Numbered from the stretch's first letter, positions 1-9,150 are shown. The stretch is DNA of 64,000 bases from Oscillatoria acuminata PCC 6304 (GCF_000317105.1 NC_019693.1:744001-808000), one strand, 5' to 3'. Numbers and translations: made by a program. The notes: a model not told the origin generated them from the sequence alone.

Positions 1-158
1 ATAATTTGACCCTGGAGATTTCTGTCTGCGATTTGGTGGTTCATAATATTTTCGGCAGCCGGTGAGCGGCAGATATTCCCGAGGCAGACAAATAAGAGTT
101 TATAGGGCATGGGTGAGTTATTTGCAGTTGGAGACTGAGGATCATAAATTTAATACCA
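1..158. other. Left edge, no gene recognised
   Basis: No convincing coding region, RNA gene or repeat was recognised between the window edge and the MITE that starts at 159. Confidence 0.4.
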
Positions 159-268
159 AATCCGGTTGTGAAAGGCCTATTTTACTCTTCAGCCTGCGTA
201 GGCAGGCTTTGTCTGTGTAGCCCCACCCTTGAGGGTGTGGGTTTTTATAGACCTTTAACAACCGGATT
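159..268. repeat. MITE-like element with terminal inverted repeats
   Basis: The ends AATCCGGTTGT (159-169) and ACAACCGGATT (258-268) are perfect inverted repeats, and the pairing extends inward through AAAGG/CCTTT. The interior holds two nested palindromes, AGCCTGCGTAGGCAGGCT and a CCCACCCTTGAGGGTGTGGG-like hairpin. The same interior module recurs near 28930-28995 in opposite orientation. A 63-codon open frame across it (168-359) is a by-product of the repeat and has no gene-like features. No transposase is present, so it would be a non-autonomous element. Confidence 0.6.
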
Positions 269-356
269 CCGTATAACAGGCGATCGCCTTCTATCTTACC
301 CAGATTTTAAACAGCATCACTCCAATTCAAACCGGAATCAAAGCCCAAAACAAAAT

Positions 357-391
357 TAGCTGGCTTACTTGACACAGCAGAAAGCCAGCTA
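357..391 (-). terminator. Terminator of ybaB
   Basis: A 10-bp perfect stem, TAGCTGGCTT (357-366) with AAGCCAGCTA (382-391), is followed on the minus strand by the T-rich stretch ATTTTGTTTTG. It lies about 70 bp beyond the ybaB stop codon and suits a rho-independent terminator. Confidence 0.6.
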
Positions 392-459
392 GATCTTGAT
401 GAAAAGTAGTTGATATGGATTAGACTCGATACTAAAGACGACTGCCTGAGCTATAGCAG

Positions 460-810
460 TTACAGACCGGGCAGATTGAGCCCACCTGTTAATTCTTCCA
501 TCCGTTCGCGCATGGTTGCGGTGGATTTATTATATGCATCTGTCATCGCAACGGCAACCAGTTCGGAAACCACTTCGGCTCCTTCCCCCAGAGCATCGGG
601 GGAAATTTCGACCCGACGGGGTTCTTGGTTGCCGCTTAAAACGACTTTAACCAAACCGCCACCGGCTTCTCCGATGACTTCGAGTTCATCTAATTCTTCT
701 TGAAGTTTTTTAGCACCTTCTTGTACTTGTTGAGCTTTTTTGAAGGCTTCAGTCAGCTCTTTCATTTTGCCGAGACCGAAACCAAATCCTCCCTGTCCTT
801 TTCCTGCCAT
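460..810 (-). CDS. YbaB/EbfC family nucleoid-associated protein
   Basis: A 116-residue protein with a glycine-rich N-terminus ([15 protein letters not shown]), a long amphipathic helix (about residues 15-45, [21 protein letters not shown]), the conserved [11 protein letters not shown] beta segment and a C-terminal helix. This is the usual size and order for YbaB/EbfC, a dimeric tweezer-like DNA-binding protein associated with the nucleoid. The Gly/Phe-rich N-terminal extension is commonly seen in cyanobacterial members. It lies on the same strand as and downstream of murC-murB, separated by about 370 bp, so co-transcription is uncertain. A terminator-like hairpin follows. Confidence 0.9.
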   Translation of the reverse strand: MAGKGQGGFGFGLGKMKELTEAFKKAQQVQEGAKKLQEELDELEVIGEAGGGLVKVVLSGNQEPRRVEISPDALGEGAEVVSELVAVAMTDAYNKSTATMRERMEELTGGLNLPGL

Positions 811-1176
811 AACGGGTTAACTCTGTATGGGTTCAAATCGATGTTGACATGATTGAGCGGCGCGATCGCTGCTGTGGATTCTTGGTTCTTCCAGGGGACT
901 GACCCTAAAATACTCTCCTACTTTAGGAGACTTCTAGGGGACAAGTTCCGCTTTCTCCAAGCGTTTTGCCCTTGATGTAAGAGCCAGTTCCGGTGTGCCT
1001 CACCGTACTGTTGAGTGCTGAAGCTCTGGCGCTTTAACGTCAGAATCAGACCCTCATGGGCATTACCCTTAGCAATACTACCACGCGATAATTGCAGTAT
1101 GCCATTGACCCAGCTAGGGGGATCACCGGGTTGGACCCGGAAGAGATGGGATGCGATCGCCTCTCAATCCGTGAGG
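811..1176. other. 366-bp intergenic region, nothing recognised
   Basis: The region lies between the ends of ybaB and murB. A weak CTCCT/AGGAG palindrome sits near 925. The open frames here have no recognisable protein family and no ribosome binding site. No RNA gene was identified. Confidence 0.4.
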
Positions 1177-2193
1177 TTACAGGGCTTGAAACTCCCCAAT
1201 CGTGCGAACTTCTGGCTCTAAAAGTACAGCCCAATGTTCCTCGACTCGCGATTGAACATATCGAATCAACTGGAAAATATCGCTGGCTTTTGCGCCGCCA
1301 CAATTCACAATAAAGTTGGCATGACGTTCGGCAACCTGAGCACTACCAATCTGATATCCTTTAAGTCCGGCTTGCTCAATTAACCATCCGGCCCCTCGGG
1401 ATCCGTCAGGATTGCGGAAGACACTGCCACAACTGGGCAGGTGGTAGGGTTGGGTAGATTTGCGATGTTCGAGTTGTTCAGAGGTGGTGGCTTGGACCCG
1501 AGCGGGGTCTGCACCCGGTTTGAGTTGAAAAGTGGCCTCGGTGACTAGGCGATCGCCCCCTTGGAGGACCGAGGTGCGATAGCTATACTCCAACTCTTCC
1601 GGAGTCAGGGTGGAGATGCTTCCCCGGCGGGACACCACCTGAGTATTCACTAAAATCTCAGAGGCACAACTGCCGTGAGCACCGGCATTCATCACGACAG
1701 CTCCCCCGACGGTACCGGGAATCCCCACGGCCCACTCCAGTCCTTCCCATCCTAATTGAGCCGCTTGCCAAGCCAGACGAGGCAGGGACTGACCGGCTGC
1801 AACAGTGACTTGACCTGTTTCCGGATTAAAGCGGCTATAGCGCAGATGGCGTGTAGAAATCGCCAAACCGGGAATGCCGCGATCGCTAACTAAGAGATTA
1901 GAACCCGCACCCAAGAAGGTGACGGGTAATCCTTCAGCCTTGGCCCATTCTAAACAGGCTTGGACCTCTTCTATCTGTTTAGGTGCAACGTACCATTCAG
2001 CAGGACCCCCTACTCGAAAGGAGGTAAAGGTTGATAAGGAAACATTGGACTTAATCTGACAAGCGGTTCCGGCTAAATAAATAGACTGGGAGCGATCCCG
2101 ATCCCCGTTTACGGGAGTCAGATGTGGATTCTTGGCCGGTTGCTTAACCACGGATGGGCTGAGGATGCGTACAGTATCGGAGGAAAGAGTCAT
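1177..2193 (-). CDS. murB: UDP-N-acetylenolpyruvoylglucosamine reductase (MurB)
   Basis: MurB is an FAD- and NADPH-dependent enzyme that reduces UDP-GlcNAc-enolpyruvate to UDP-MurNAc in cytoplasmic peptidoglycan precursor synthesis. Visible family motifs are the FAD-binding segment [32 protein letters not shown], the YSYRTS tyrosine/arginine motif, the proton-donor serine in SCGSVFRNP and the C-terminal catalytic glutamate in [10 protein letters not shown] chose the ATG at 2193 (MTLSSDTVR) over the upstream in-frame start at 2226, because the additional N-terminal residues look like leader sequence. The protein is 338 residues, with a cyanobacterial N-terminal extension of about 45 residues before the FAD domain. 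It lies about 105 bp downstream of murC on the same strand, so a murC-murB operon is likely. Confidence 0.96.
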   Translation of the reverse strand: MTLSSDTVRILSPSVVKQPAKNPHLTPVNGDRDRSQSIYLAGTACQIKSNVSLSTFTSFRVGGPAEWYVAPKQIEEVQACLEWAKAEGLPVTFLGAGSNLLVSDRGIPGLAISTRHLRYSRFNPETGQVTVAAGQSLPRLAWQAAQLGWEGLEWAVGIPGTVGGAVVMNAGAHGSCASEILVNTQVVSRRGSISTLTPEELEYSYRTSVLQGGDRLVTEATFQLKPGADPARVQATTSEQLEHRKSTQPYHLPSCGSVFRNPDGSRGAGWLIEQAGLKGYQIGSAQVAERHANFIVNCGGAKASDIFQLIRYVQSRVEEHWAVLLEPEVRTIGEFQAL

Positions 2194-2299
2194 GATAATC
2201 CAGGTGCTTAAATCCCTATAGACCACTGTTTATGAACGTCAATCATCCAGGGTATTTCGAGGAGCGATCGCCCGGGGTTCCCTAGAAACTTACTGGCGT

Positions 2300-3856
2300 T
2301 CAGGCTCGATGGCGTGCTTCCGCCAGAGCCGTTTGCTCGACCTGTTGATGAAATGCCATGACTTCCGGAATGATCTGATTCAAATTACCAGCCCCCAGAA
2401 ATATGGCGAGGTCTCCAGGGAGCAAGGTTTCGCCAAGAAACTCGCTCACTTCAGACATAGAAGGACTGTAATGCACCCGAGGATGATGAGCGGCGATCTC
2501 GTCGGCGACTTGTTGTCCGCTCAGTTGAAATTCATTGGCTTCCCCGGCACTGTAAATGTCGGTTACCACAACTAAATCAGCATCACTAAATGATTCAGCA
2601 AACTCAGCTAAAAATGCCCGAGTTCGGCTGTATCGATGGGGTTGAAATACGGCGACAACCCGAGTGGCACGAGAACGCAATCCTTTGGTTTGCAGACTAG
2701 CCGCATGGAGGGTGGCCCGAATTTCACTGGGGTGATGGGCATAGTCATCTACAAATTGGATGTCATTGTAGTTGCCTCGGGTTTCAAACCGGCGGCAAGC
2801 GCCCTCAAATGTCGCAATTTCCCGGGCAATGGTGGCGAAGTCTAAACCGACCAAGCGTCCGACGGCAACGACGGCTAGAGCGTTACTCAGGTTGTGGGCA
2901 CCGAGGAGGGAAATGGACAGTTGACCGAGAATTTGACCTTTCTCCCAAACCCTCGCGGTAGTGCCGTCGGCTCTATAGGCGATACAGTCTACGGTGTAGT
3001 CGGCACCGGAATCGAGGTTGAGGCTGTAGGAGATGCCCGGTTGAATGCGATCGCGCACGGTTGGGCAATCAATGCATCCGACTAAATCAGTGCAGCGCTC
3101 TTTAAAGGTGTCAAAAATCTCAATGACTTGATCCAAGCTCTGGTAATGGTCCGGATGGTCCAGTTCGATGTTGGTTACCACCCCAATTTTTGCCGAGAGT
3201 TTGGCAAGAGACCCATCGGATTCGTCCGCTTCTGCCACTAGATAGGGGCCTTCTCCCAGACGAGCGTTGCCTTCCCAGGCTTTGACTTCTCCCCCGACCA
3301 CAATCGTGGGGTCCAACCCGGCCTTTAACAGCACATAAGCCAGCATTGAACTCGTTGTGGTCTTCCCGTGGGTTCCGGCGACGGCAATGCTTTGATATTC
3401 GGATATTAAAGCAGCCAGTAAGTCGGAACGGTGAAAGATGGGACAGCCGAGGTCTAAAGCGGCTTGATATTCGCTATTGGTGCCATCGATCGCCGTTGAG
3501 CAAATCACTTGCGGCAAATCAACGGGGGAGGAGATGCCGTTGGCGGCTAATCTTACAGGTTTCGGTGCGATCGCAGGTAAACCGCCAGACCCCTCCCCGT
3601 TTGCTGAACTCAAAACTGCCGCTTCATCGGTTGAGGCGCTCTTTTGTCGGTAAAAATCCAGGTTGCTGGCATCTTGACGCCAAAAAATTTGCGCTCCATT
3701 TTCTTGTAAGCGCTGAGTGATATGGCTAGACCGAATATCGGATCCAAATACCGGGACCTGCCGCTTCGCTAAAATGTAGGCAAGCGCTGACATTCCGATT
3801 CCACCGATTCCGATGAAATGAAAGGGTTTGCCACTTAGATCGATAGAATTGTGCAT
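2300..3856 (-). CDS. murC: UDP-N-acetylmuramate--L-alanine ligase (MurC)
   Basis: MurC adds L-alanine to UDP-MurNAc using ATP. The protein (518 residues from the ATG at 3856) shows an N-terminal Rossmann-type motif (FIGIGGIGMSALA), the Mur ligase P-loop GTHGKTTT at about residues 161-168, and LVAEADESDGS in the central domain. The C-terminal domain carries DDYAHHPSEI and FQPHRYSRT. The ATG at 3856 is preceded by AAGGAG at an ideal distance, and a GTG 21 bp upstream would put that RBS inside the gene. Between the N-terminal domain and CSTAIDGTN there is an extra low-complexity loop of about 50 residues (roughly 63-113), longer than in enterobacterial MurC. As far as I recall, loops here are common in cyanobacteria. 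It is the first gene of a probable murC-murB unit. Confidence 0.97.
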   Translation of the reverse strand: MHNSIDLSGKPFHFIGIGGIGMSALAYILAKRQVPVFGSDIRSSHITQRLQENGAQIFWRQDASNLDFYRQKSASTDEAAVLSSANGEGSGGLPAIAPKPVRLAANGISSPVDLPQVICSTAIDGTNSEYQAALDLGCPIFHRSDLLAALISEYQSIAVAGTHGKTTTSSMLAYVLLKAGLDPTIVVGGEVKAWEGNARLGEGPYLVAEADESDGSLAKLSAKIGVVTNIELDHPDHYQSLDQVIEIFDTFKERCTDLVGCIDCPTVRDRIQPGISYSLNLDSGADYTVDCIAYRADGTTARVWEKGQILGQLSISLLGAHNLSNALAVVAVGRLVGLDFATIAREIATFEGACRRFETRGNYNDIQFVDDYAHHPSEIRATLHAASLQTKGLRSRATRVVAVFQPHRYSRTRAFLAEFAESFSDADLVVVTDIYSAGEANEFQLSGQQVADEIAAHHPRVHYSPSMSEVSEFLGETLLPGDLAIFLGAGNLNQIIPEVMAFHQQVEQTALAEARHRA

Positions 3857-4126
3857 TGTAAGCTCCTTACACACCACACCACGCCAATAACACGCGATAT
3901 CATATCAAGAATTGTTTTTGTACGATACAGTCATAACAGAAATTCAGCGCTCTCCCTGAAGAAGCATTTTTAGATTCTAGTGTCGAATACACCACATTCA
4001 TAGTCTTTTCCCGAGATTTTTCTAGGGTTAAACGTTTTTGGTGTGTTTACCATAACCGATGGTCAAGAAAAACGGAAAATAACTCATAAACTCAGCAAGT
4101 GAGTCATAAACCTCACCTAAGTTAGG

Positions 4127-4227
4127 CAGGAGTACGCTCCTGAAACGTGGCAGAACAAAGGGGAAAGCACTCTTCCCATCGCACAAGTGCCTCCATCGGA
4201 GGCTAGGGTATTTCCGGAAAAAATACC
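4127..4227 (+). other. Cluster of consecutive hairpins in a long leader
   Basis: Four stem-loops follow one another: CAGGAG/CTCCTG with a TACG tetraloop (4127-4142), GGGAA/TTCCC (4161-4177), GCCTCC/GGAGGC with an ATC loop (4189-4203) and GGTATTT/AAATACC (4207-4227). They lie in the 500-bp gap between the divergent murC and nadD, about 130 bp before nadD. This could be a small RNA or a structured leader. It matches no riboswitch class that I recognise. The rest of the gap (3857-4126 and 4228-4358) shows nothing recognisable. Confidence 0.4.
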
Positions 4228-4358
4228 ACTAAAAAGCACTTTTGGGAAATCAGAGCGGGTTATTATTGCCATGATTGGTGAACTTCGGATCCTTTAATCC
4301 AACTGAAAATGCCGGCCCTGTTTGAACAGCCCATCTCCAACCAAGTTTACGGGAAAGA

Positions 4359-5177
4359 ATGCAACCTCATCCGATCAAAAAAAGAGCAATTTTGGGCGGA
4401 ACCTTTGACCCGATTCATTGGGGGCACTTGGGAATTGCTTACGCGGCTTTAGCGCAGGCGGGATTAAACCAGATTATCTGGGTCACCGATCGCCACAAGC
4501 GCGATCCCCGTCAGCAATCGCGGGTAGAGTTTGAGCATCGCCAGGAAATGGTCCGGTTGGCGATCTCCCCAGAACCAGCCTTTTCCCTTGGTCCGCACCC
4601 CCCAGAGGACCCCAAAGCCGGGTATGCGATCGTCACCGGACAAACCCTCCAACAGTGCTACCCGGATAGCCAGTGGTATTGGATTATCGGAGCCGACGCC
4701 TTTTCTACCTTGCCCAAATGGTATCGTGCTTCTGAACTGGTTGAGGCTTTTGAGTGGTTGGTTGCACCGCGATCGGTATCCCCACCCCAGGGAAATTACC
4801 CGGAAGAAACTCCCTTGTTAATGGAAATCCCCCCCCTAAACCGTCAGAAAAAAAAGCCTCAATTGAACTCCACTCTAGGTACTTTTCCCTCAAACGACTT
4901 AGACAACACAGCGCTCACCAAAACTGAGGAGATTTGCCAACAAGTCGCGATCGCCTTCAAGACTAAACAGATTCACCTCCGCTGGCAAATTCTCCAAACC
5001 ACCCCCCTGCCAATGGCTTCAACCTTACTGCGTCGCCATTGGTGTGACTCTCCCACAATCCGCACCTGGGTTCCCCAACCCGTCCAAATTTATATCCAAA
5101 CTCACCACCTTTATCAGAACCCACAGTACCCGCTACCACCGCACTCTAGCTCGATCCCCAGACTAAAAAAAATCTGA
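4359..5177 (+). CDS. nadD: Nicotinate-nucleotide adenylyltransferase-like protein (NadD)
   Basis: A nucleotidyltransferase of the NadD/CoaD superfamily, which transfers AMP from ATP to nicotinate mononucleotide in NAD synthesis. The N-terminal ATP-binding signature GGTFDPIHWGHLG (about residues 13-25) is intact, as are ADAFSTLPKWYRASEL, characteristic of NadD, and a C-terminal STLLRR corresponding to the family's ISST.R motif. At 272 residues it is longer than usual. About 50 polar residues (roughly 155-205) are inserted before the final motif, and the C-terminal tail is basic. The ATG follows GGGAAAG. The strand is opposite to murC. gap2 follows after 78 bp, but it probably has its own promoter. 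Confidence 0.88.
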   Translation: MQPHPIKKRAILGGTFDPIHWGHLGIAYAALAQAGLNQIIWVTDRHKRDPRQQSRVEFEHRQEMVRLAISPEPAFSLGPHPPEDPKAGYAIVTGQTLQQCYPDSQWYWIIGADAFSTLPKWYRASELVEAFEWLVAPRSVSPPQGNYPEETPLLMEIPPLNRQKKKPQLNSTLGTFPSNDLDNTALTKTEEICQQVAIAFKTKQIHLRWQILQTTPLPMASTLLRRHWCDSPTIRTWVPQPVQIYIQTHHLYQNPQYPLPPHSSSIPRLKKI

Positions 5178-5255
5178 TCGAAATTGACACCTGTTGCGAT
5201 ATGATTGGGTTCATTACGTTAGGCAGTTTTACATTAAAGAAAGGGGCAAGACGCA

Positions 5256-6266
5256 GTGATTAGAGTAGCGATTAACGGTTTTGGACGTATCGGACGCAAC
5301 TTCCTGCGCTGCTGGTTAACCAGATCCAACAGCCAACTCGAACTGGTCGGAGTGAACGACACCTCCGACCCAAGCACCAACGCCCATCTACTCAGATATG
5401 ATTCCATGTTGGGAACGTTGGATGCTGACATTAGTGCCGATGAAAACTCCATTACCGTCAACGGCAAGACCATTAAATGTGTCTCCGATCGCAATCCCTT
5501 AAACTTGCCCTGGGCTGCTTGGGGAGTTGATTTGGTTATTGAATCCACCGGGGTCTTCGTAACCGAAGAAGGTGCCTCAAAGCATATTCAAGCAGGTGCA
5601 AAAAAAGTGTTAATTACTGCTCCTGGAAAAGGTAGCAAAGTTGGCACTTTTGTCATGGGAGTTAACCATGAACAGTACGATCCCAACCAGTACAACATCA
5701 TCAGTAATGCCAGCTGTACGACTAACTGTCTGGCACCGATCGTTAAGGTCATCAATGATAACTTTGGCATCATCAAAGGCATGATGACCACAACCCACAG
5801 CTACACTGGCGACCAACGCTTGCTTGATGCCAGCCACCGGGATGTGCGTCGGGCGCGTGCTGCTGCACTGAATATCGTCCCGACTTCCACTGGTGCAGCT
5901 AAAGCCGTTGCTTTAGTTATTCCAGAGATGTCCGGTAAGTTGAATGGGATCGCGATGCGTGTACCGACACCGAACGTTTCGGTTGTAGATTTTGTGGCTC
6001 AAGTGCAGAAAAAGACCTTTGCCGAACAAGTCAATGAAGTCTTAGAAGCAGCCGCTAAAGGTCCGATGAAAGGCATTTTAGAATACAGTGATGAACCTTT
6101 AGTTTCCTCTGACTATAAAGGTCATGATGCATCGTCTATTGTTGATGCCAGCTTGACGATGGTCATGGATGGAGACATGGTGAAAGTCATCGGCTGGTAC
6201 GATAATGAGTGGGGTTACAGTCAGCGTGTGGTTGACTTAGCCGAACTCGTCGCTCAAAAATGGTAG
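5256..6266 (+). CDS. gap2: Glyceraldehyde-3-phosphate dehydrogenase, Calvin-cycle type (Gap2)
   Basis: GAPDH interconverts 1,3-bisphosphoglycerate and glyceraldehyde-3-phosphate. The 336-residue protein has an intact Rossmann motif ([14 protein letters not shown]), the catalytic [12 protein letters not shown] with Cys154, and the C-terminal [18 protein letters not shown]. The sequence RNPLNLPW and the S-loop [19 protein letters not shown] match the cyanobacterial Gap2 subfamily, which works in the reductive pentose phosphate cycle and can use NADP(H). The glycolytic Gap1 type fits less well. The start is GTG, behind AAAGAAAGGGG. It has no CP12-like C-terminal extension. A hairpin follows the stop codon. 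Confidence 0.96.
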   Translation: MIRVAINGFGRIGRNFLRCWLTRSNSQLELVGVNDTSDPSTNAHLLRYDSMLGTLDADISADENSITVNGKTIKCVSDRNPLNLPWAAWGVDLVIESTGVFVTEEGASKHIQAGAKKVLITAPGKGSKVGTFVMGVNHEQYDPNQYNIISNASCTTNCLAPIVKVINDNFGIIKGMMTTTHSYTGDQRLLDASHRDVRRARAAALNIVPTSTGAAKAVALVIPEMSGKLNGIAMRVPTPNVSVVDFVAQVQKKTFAEQVNEVLEAAAKGPMKGILEYSDEPLVSSDYKGHDASSIVDASLTMVMDGDMVKVIGWYDNEWGYSQRVVDLAELVAQKW

Positions 6267-6285
6267 GCATAAAACTAAGCGGGCA

Positions 6286-6330
6286 ATGAGTTTTGATTTC
6301 GGACGGATTCGTTCACTATTCAAAACTCAT
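6286..6330. terminator. Bidirectional terminator between gap2 and thiL
   Basis: ATGAGTTTTGA (6286-6296) pairs with TCAAAACTCAT (6320-6330) around a 23-nt loop. It lies between the convergent stop codons of gap2 and thiL. A second, smaller palindrome (TCAAATTTTGA-like) lies just beyond it. Confidence 0.5.
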
Positions 6331-6340
6331 CACCTTCAGC

Positions 6341-7357
6341 TTAAAAATGCTGAAAACTCAAATTTTGAGTGATCACTTCGTCAGCATAAGCACCAGTGGA
6401 GTCAGTTAGACAAACCCTGGTGCTTTTTGTTAAGGTTCCCACGATCGCCGCTCCATTTCCAACTCGTTCGACGAACTCAGATGCTACCAAAGGGGGCAGA
6501 CACAGCACGAGTTCAAAATCTTCTCCCCCGTACAAGGCCCACTCCACTGCCCGTTCCTCCCCCACTCTCTGCTTCAAACGGGCTGGCAAGGGAATCAAAC
6601 CCCGCTCTAGGGTTGCGCCGACCCCACTCGCTCGGGCAATTTGCACGATCGCATCGGCTAACCCATCGGAACTATCCATTCCGGCTATTTCTCCCCCCTC
6701 CCCCATCACCTCCCACAAAATCGGTAACACATCCAGGCGAGGGTTCGGACGTTGATGGGCGGTAATTAATTCCCGAATCTCCTCTTCTGACCAATCCTTG
6801 CCAGTTTCTGGATGCAGCAATAATTCTAATCCCGCACGGGAGGCTCCATGCACTCCAGTTACCACGATCGCATCGCCGGGTTTCCCATTCTGCCGGCGAA
6901 TCGTCCGGTCCGTTGGCACCCAACCAAACGCCGTAATCGAAATGACATTCACCGGAGATTGACAAACATCCCCACCGGCGATCGCAGTCTGATAAGCATC
7001 CAAACAACTCACCATCCCGGTATAAACCCCCTCCACCCAAGACACTGGGGTATCCCCCTGCAATCCTAAACTGACAGTAATTGCTAAGGGAGTAGCCCCC
7101 ATTGCGGCTAAATCCGATAAATTCGCCGCGGCCGCGCGCCACCCCACATCTTCAGCAGAGGTGGTGCGATCGCTAAAATGCACCCCATCCACCAACATAT
7201 CCGTCGTCACCACCAACGACCGATTCGGTTCCGGTGTCATGGCGATCGCCGCTGCATCATCCCCCACCCACTCCGCTGGACAAAATCGCTGCAATCGTTT
7301 CAACAGTCCCTGTTCCCCCAACTCGCGAACCGAAAGGGAATTTTCTGGATCCCACAT
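6341..7357 (-). CDS. thiL: Thiamine-monophosphate kinase, 5' end rewritten by an IS
   Basis: ThiL phosphorylates thiamine monophosphate to thiamine pyrophosphate with ATP. Family motifs are present: VRELGEQGLL, the metal-binding VGDDAAA, TTDMLVDGVHF, AAANLSDLAAMGA, GGDVCQSP, GMDSSDGLAD and YGGEDFEL. The gene is interrupted at its extreme 5' end by the IS element at 7351-9040. Restoring the sequence by removing the IS and one copy of the 6-bp duplication gives a GTG start at 9056 with the N-terminus M-K-K-D-P-E-N-S. In the present sequence the IS terminal repeat supplies an ATG at 7357, in frame, giving M-W-D-P-E-N-S. The enzyme body is therefore complete, but the new start lacks a clear ribosome binding site and the native promoter is about 1.7 kb away. 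Expression is uncertain. Confidence 0.9.
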   Translation of the reverse strand: MWDPENSLSVRELGEQGLLKRLQRFCPAEWVGDDAAAIAMTPEPNRSLVVTTDMLVDGVHFSDRTTSAEDVGWRAAAANLSDLAAMGATPLAITVSLGLQGDTPVSWVEGVYTGMVSCLDAYQTAIAGGDVCQSPVNVISITAFGWVPTDRTIRRQNGKPGDAIVVTGVHGASRAGLELLLHPETGKDWSEEEIRELITAHQRPNPRLDVLPILWEVMGEGGEIAGMDSSDGLADAIVQIARASGVGATLERGLIPLPARLKQRVGEERAVEWALYGGEDFELVLCLPPLVASEFVERVGNGAAIVGTLTKSTRVCLTDSTGAYADEVITQNLSFQHF

Positions 7358-9040
7358 TCCGCAGGTAAAATAGGAGAGTATTGAATATTCTAAAACCATG
7401 ACAGACATAGCATCTGATATCATAGTACAAGATATTGACCACTGTGGCATAGTCTCCGGCATCATTGATGAGATAGGGCTCGTCGAGCTGATTAACCGAG
7501 AACTGGAGCCTCACCCCCTGACGCTGGTGAGTCCAGGAATCGTTGTCAAAGCAATGATTCTCAATGGTTTAGGGTTGGTGAGCGCCCCATTGTACTTATT
7601 TCCCCAATTCTTTGTCGGCAAAGCGACTGAACATCTTCTCGGAGAGGGGATAACCCCAGAGATGCTCAATGATGACCGATTAGGTAGAGTGCTAGATGAA
7701 CTCTATAAAGTAGGCATCACTCAACTATTTGTAAAAGTGGCCTTGGCGGCGGCTAAAAAGTTCCGAGTAAATACCCGAAGCAAGCACCTTGATTCAACAT
7801 CGTTTCATGTTCATGGGCAATATCTGAGGGAACCTAACCTAACAGGAGAACCCGTTCCGATTGAGATTACTTATGGATACTCAAGAGACCACCGCCCGGA
7901 CTTAAAACAATTTATCGTAGATTTGATTTGTAGTTCGGACGGAGATATACCGCTATATTTAAGAGTAGCCTCCGGTAATGAATCCGACTCAGCCATTTTT
8001 GCTAAATTGATGAAAGAATTTAGGGAAAACTGGGATATGGACGGATTATTTGTAGCCGATGCCGCCCTTTATAATCAAGAAAACTTAAGACAAATTAATC
8101 ATTTGAAATGGGTGTCAAGAGTTCCGGCTTCTTTAAAAGCAGCTAAAGAATTGTTGAGCGAACCCGCCGAGTCAGACCTAAAAAAATGTCAATTGGATGG
8201 ATATCGGATAAAAAGTTGTGAAATCACTTATGAAGATATTAAACAAAGATGGTTGCTAGTCGAAAGTGAAAAACGGAAAGAGTCTGACTTAAAGCAATTA
8301 AAGAAAAAAATTAAAAATTTAGCAGAAAAAGGCCGAGCAGAACTTAAGAAATTAAGTCAACAGAAATTTGCTTGTCAACCTGATGCAGAGCAAGCCGTTG
8401 AGCAATTCAACAAGAAGCTACGATATCATACAATTACCGGGTTTGAAATATTAACAGTTCCCTATTATACCCAACCCGGAAGACCACCCAAGGGAGCCAA
8501 GCCCGCTGGGTATTGTTATCAAATCCAAGGGACTTTATCAGAGAATGAGGCAGCTATAGAACAAGAGAAAATTCGAGCGGGAAGATTTATTCTGGCTACG
8601 AACGTCTTGGATGTTAATGAACTGAGCGATGAACAAATATTAGAGGAATACAAAAACCAACAATCGACGGAAAGAGGATTTCGGTTTTTAAAAGACCCGA
8701 TGTTTTTTACCGATAGTGTATTCCTAAAAAATTCCGAACGAATAGAAGCCCTAGCAATGGTGATGGGATTGTGTTTGTTAGTGTATAGTTTAGGTCAAAG
8801 AGCATTAAGAGAGGCTCTGGCTCAAGCAAAAAAGTCGATTAAGAATCAAGTAGGTAAACCCACCACTACCCCAACTCTACGATGGGTTTTTCAATGTTTT
8901 CAATCCATTCATCTGCTTACGGTTGATGGCGTGAAGAAAATCACCTATTTAACTGATGAGCGGCGATGGATCCTTCAGTTCCTAGGGGCCTCCTGCCAGA
9001 AATATTATTTACTGACTTGATTCAACCTGCGGAATGTGGG
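7351..9040 (+). mobile_element. Complete IS1634-type insertion sequence
   Basis: The 1690-bp element is bounded by perfect 16-bp inverted repeats: CCCACATTCCGCAGGT at 7351-7366 and its complement at 9025-9040. Both sides carry the 6-bp direct repeat CTGGAT (7345-7350 and 9041-9046), read as a target-site duplication. This size fits the 5-6 bp known for IS1634/IS4-like elements. It carries one transposase gene. Intact ends, intact ORF and a perfect duplication suggest a recent insertion. The target is the fourth codon of thiL. Confidence 0.92.
7398..9020 (+). CDS. IS1634-family transposase
   Basis: A 540-residue DDE transposase. The N-terminal part (about residues 8-115, IVQDIDHCGIVSGIIDEIG onward) resembles the DUF4277-type domain of IS1634 elements. 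The catalytic triad can be proposed as Asp132 in HLDSTSFHVHG, Asp221 in LFVADAALYN and Glu425 in QQSTERGFRFLKDP. A lysine-rich helical insertion (about residues 285-340) lies between the second and third residue, as is usual in this family. The ORF is uninterrupted and fills the element between its inverted repeats, so the element could be active. The start is the ATG at 7398, with only a distant AGGAG upstream. Confidence 0.95.
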   Translation: MTDIASDIIVQDIDHCGIVSGIIDEIGLVELINRELEPHPLTLVSPGIVVKAMILNGLGLVSAPLYLFPQFFVGKATEHLLGEGITPEMLNDDRLGRVLDELYKVGITQLFVKVALAAAKKFRVNTRSKHLDSTSFHVHGQYLREPNLTGEPVPIEITYGYSRDHRPDLKQFIVDLICSSDGDIPLYLRVASGNESDSAIFAKLMKEFRENWDMDGLFVADAALYNQENLRQINHLKWVSRVPASLKAAKELLSEPAESDLKKCQLDGYRIKSCEITYEDIKQRWLLVESEKRKESDLKQLKKKIKNLAEKGRAELKKLSQQKFACQPDAEQAVEQFNKKLRYHTITGFEILTVPYYTQPGRPPKGAKPAGYCYQIQGTLSENEAAIEQEKIRAGRFILATNVLDVNELSDEQILEEYKNQQSTERGFRFLKDPMFFTDSVFLKNSERIEALAMVMGLCLLVYSLGQRALREALAQAKKSIKNQVGKPTTTPTLRWVFQCFQSIHLLTVDGVKKITYLTDERRWILQFLGASCQKYYLLT

Positions 9041-9053
9041 CTGGATCCTTCTT

Positions 9054-9056
9054 CAC
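9054..9056 (-). pseudogene. Stranded native start of thiL beyond the IS
   Basis: On the minus strand, GTG AAG AAG (9056-9048) runs in frame into the GATCCAG of thiL when the IS and one duplication copy are removed. GGGGAGG lies 11 nt upstream of the GTG and would serve as the ribosome binding site. The sequence upstream, GTTAGAAACCGGGT, resembles the AAACCCGGTTT repeat family seen elsewhere in the window, so assignment of the original start is not fully certain. Confidence 0.6.
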
Positions 9057-9083
9057 CCGGTTTCTAACCTCCCCAAAATAGTA

Positions 9084-9111
9084 AAGTCTAGTGGAAAGAT
9101 CCACTAGACTT
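9084..9111 (-). terminator. Hairpin terminator upstream of thiL
   Basis: The 11-bp perfect stem AAGTCTAGTGG/CCACTAGACTT has a 6-nt loop and is followed on the minus strand by TACTATTTTGG. It would stop transcripts arriving from the cyclophilin gene before thiL. Confidence 0.5.
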
Positions 9112-9150
9112 CTGCTTTGAAACTGCTGCAAATCGGCAGTTTCTCTCAAC

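Noticed and set aside
168-359. 63-codon frame at the left end
   Set aside because: Its peptide CVGRLCLCSPTLEGVGFY is also read, nearly unchanged, in the repeat copy at 28930-28998; it is the translation of a palindromic repeat.
1015-1313. Short frames on both strands at the end of murB
   Set aside because: They overlap the conserved C-terminus of murB or lie in its downstream gap and have no recognisable motif.
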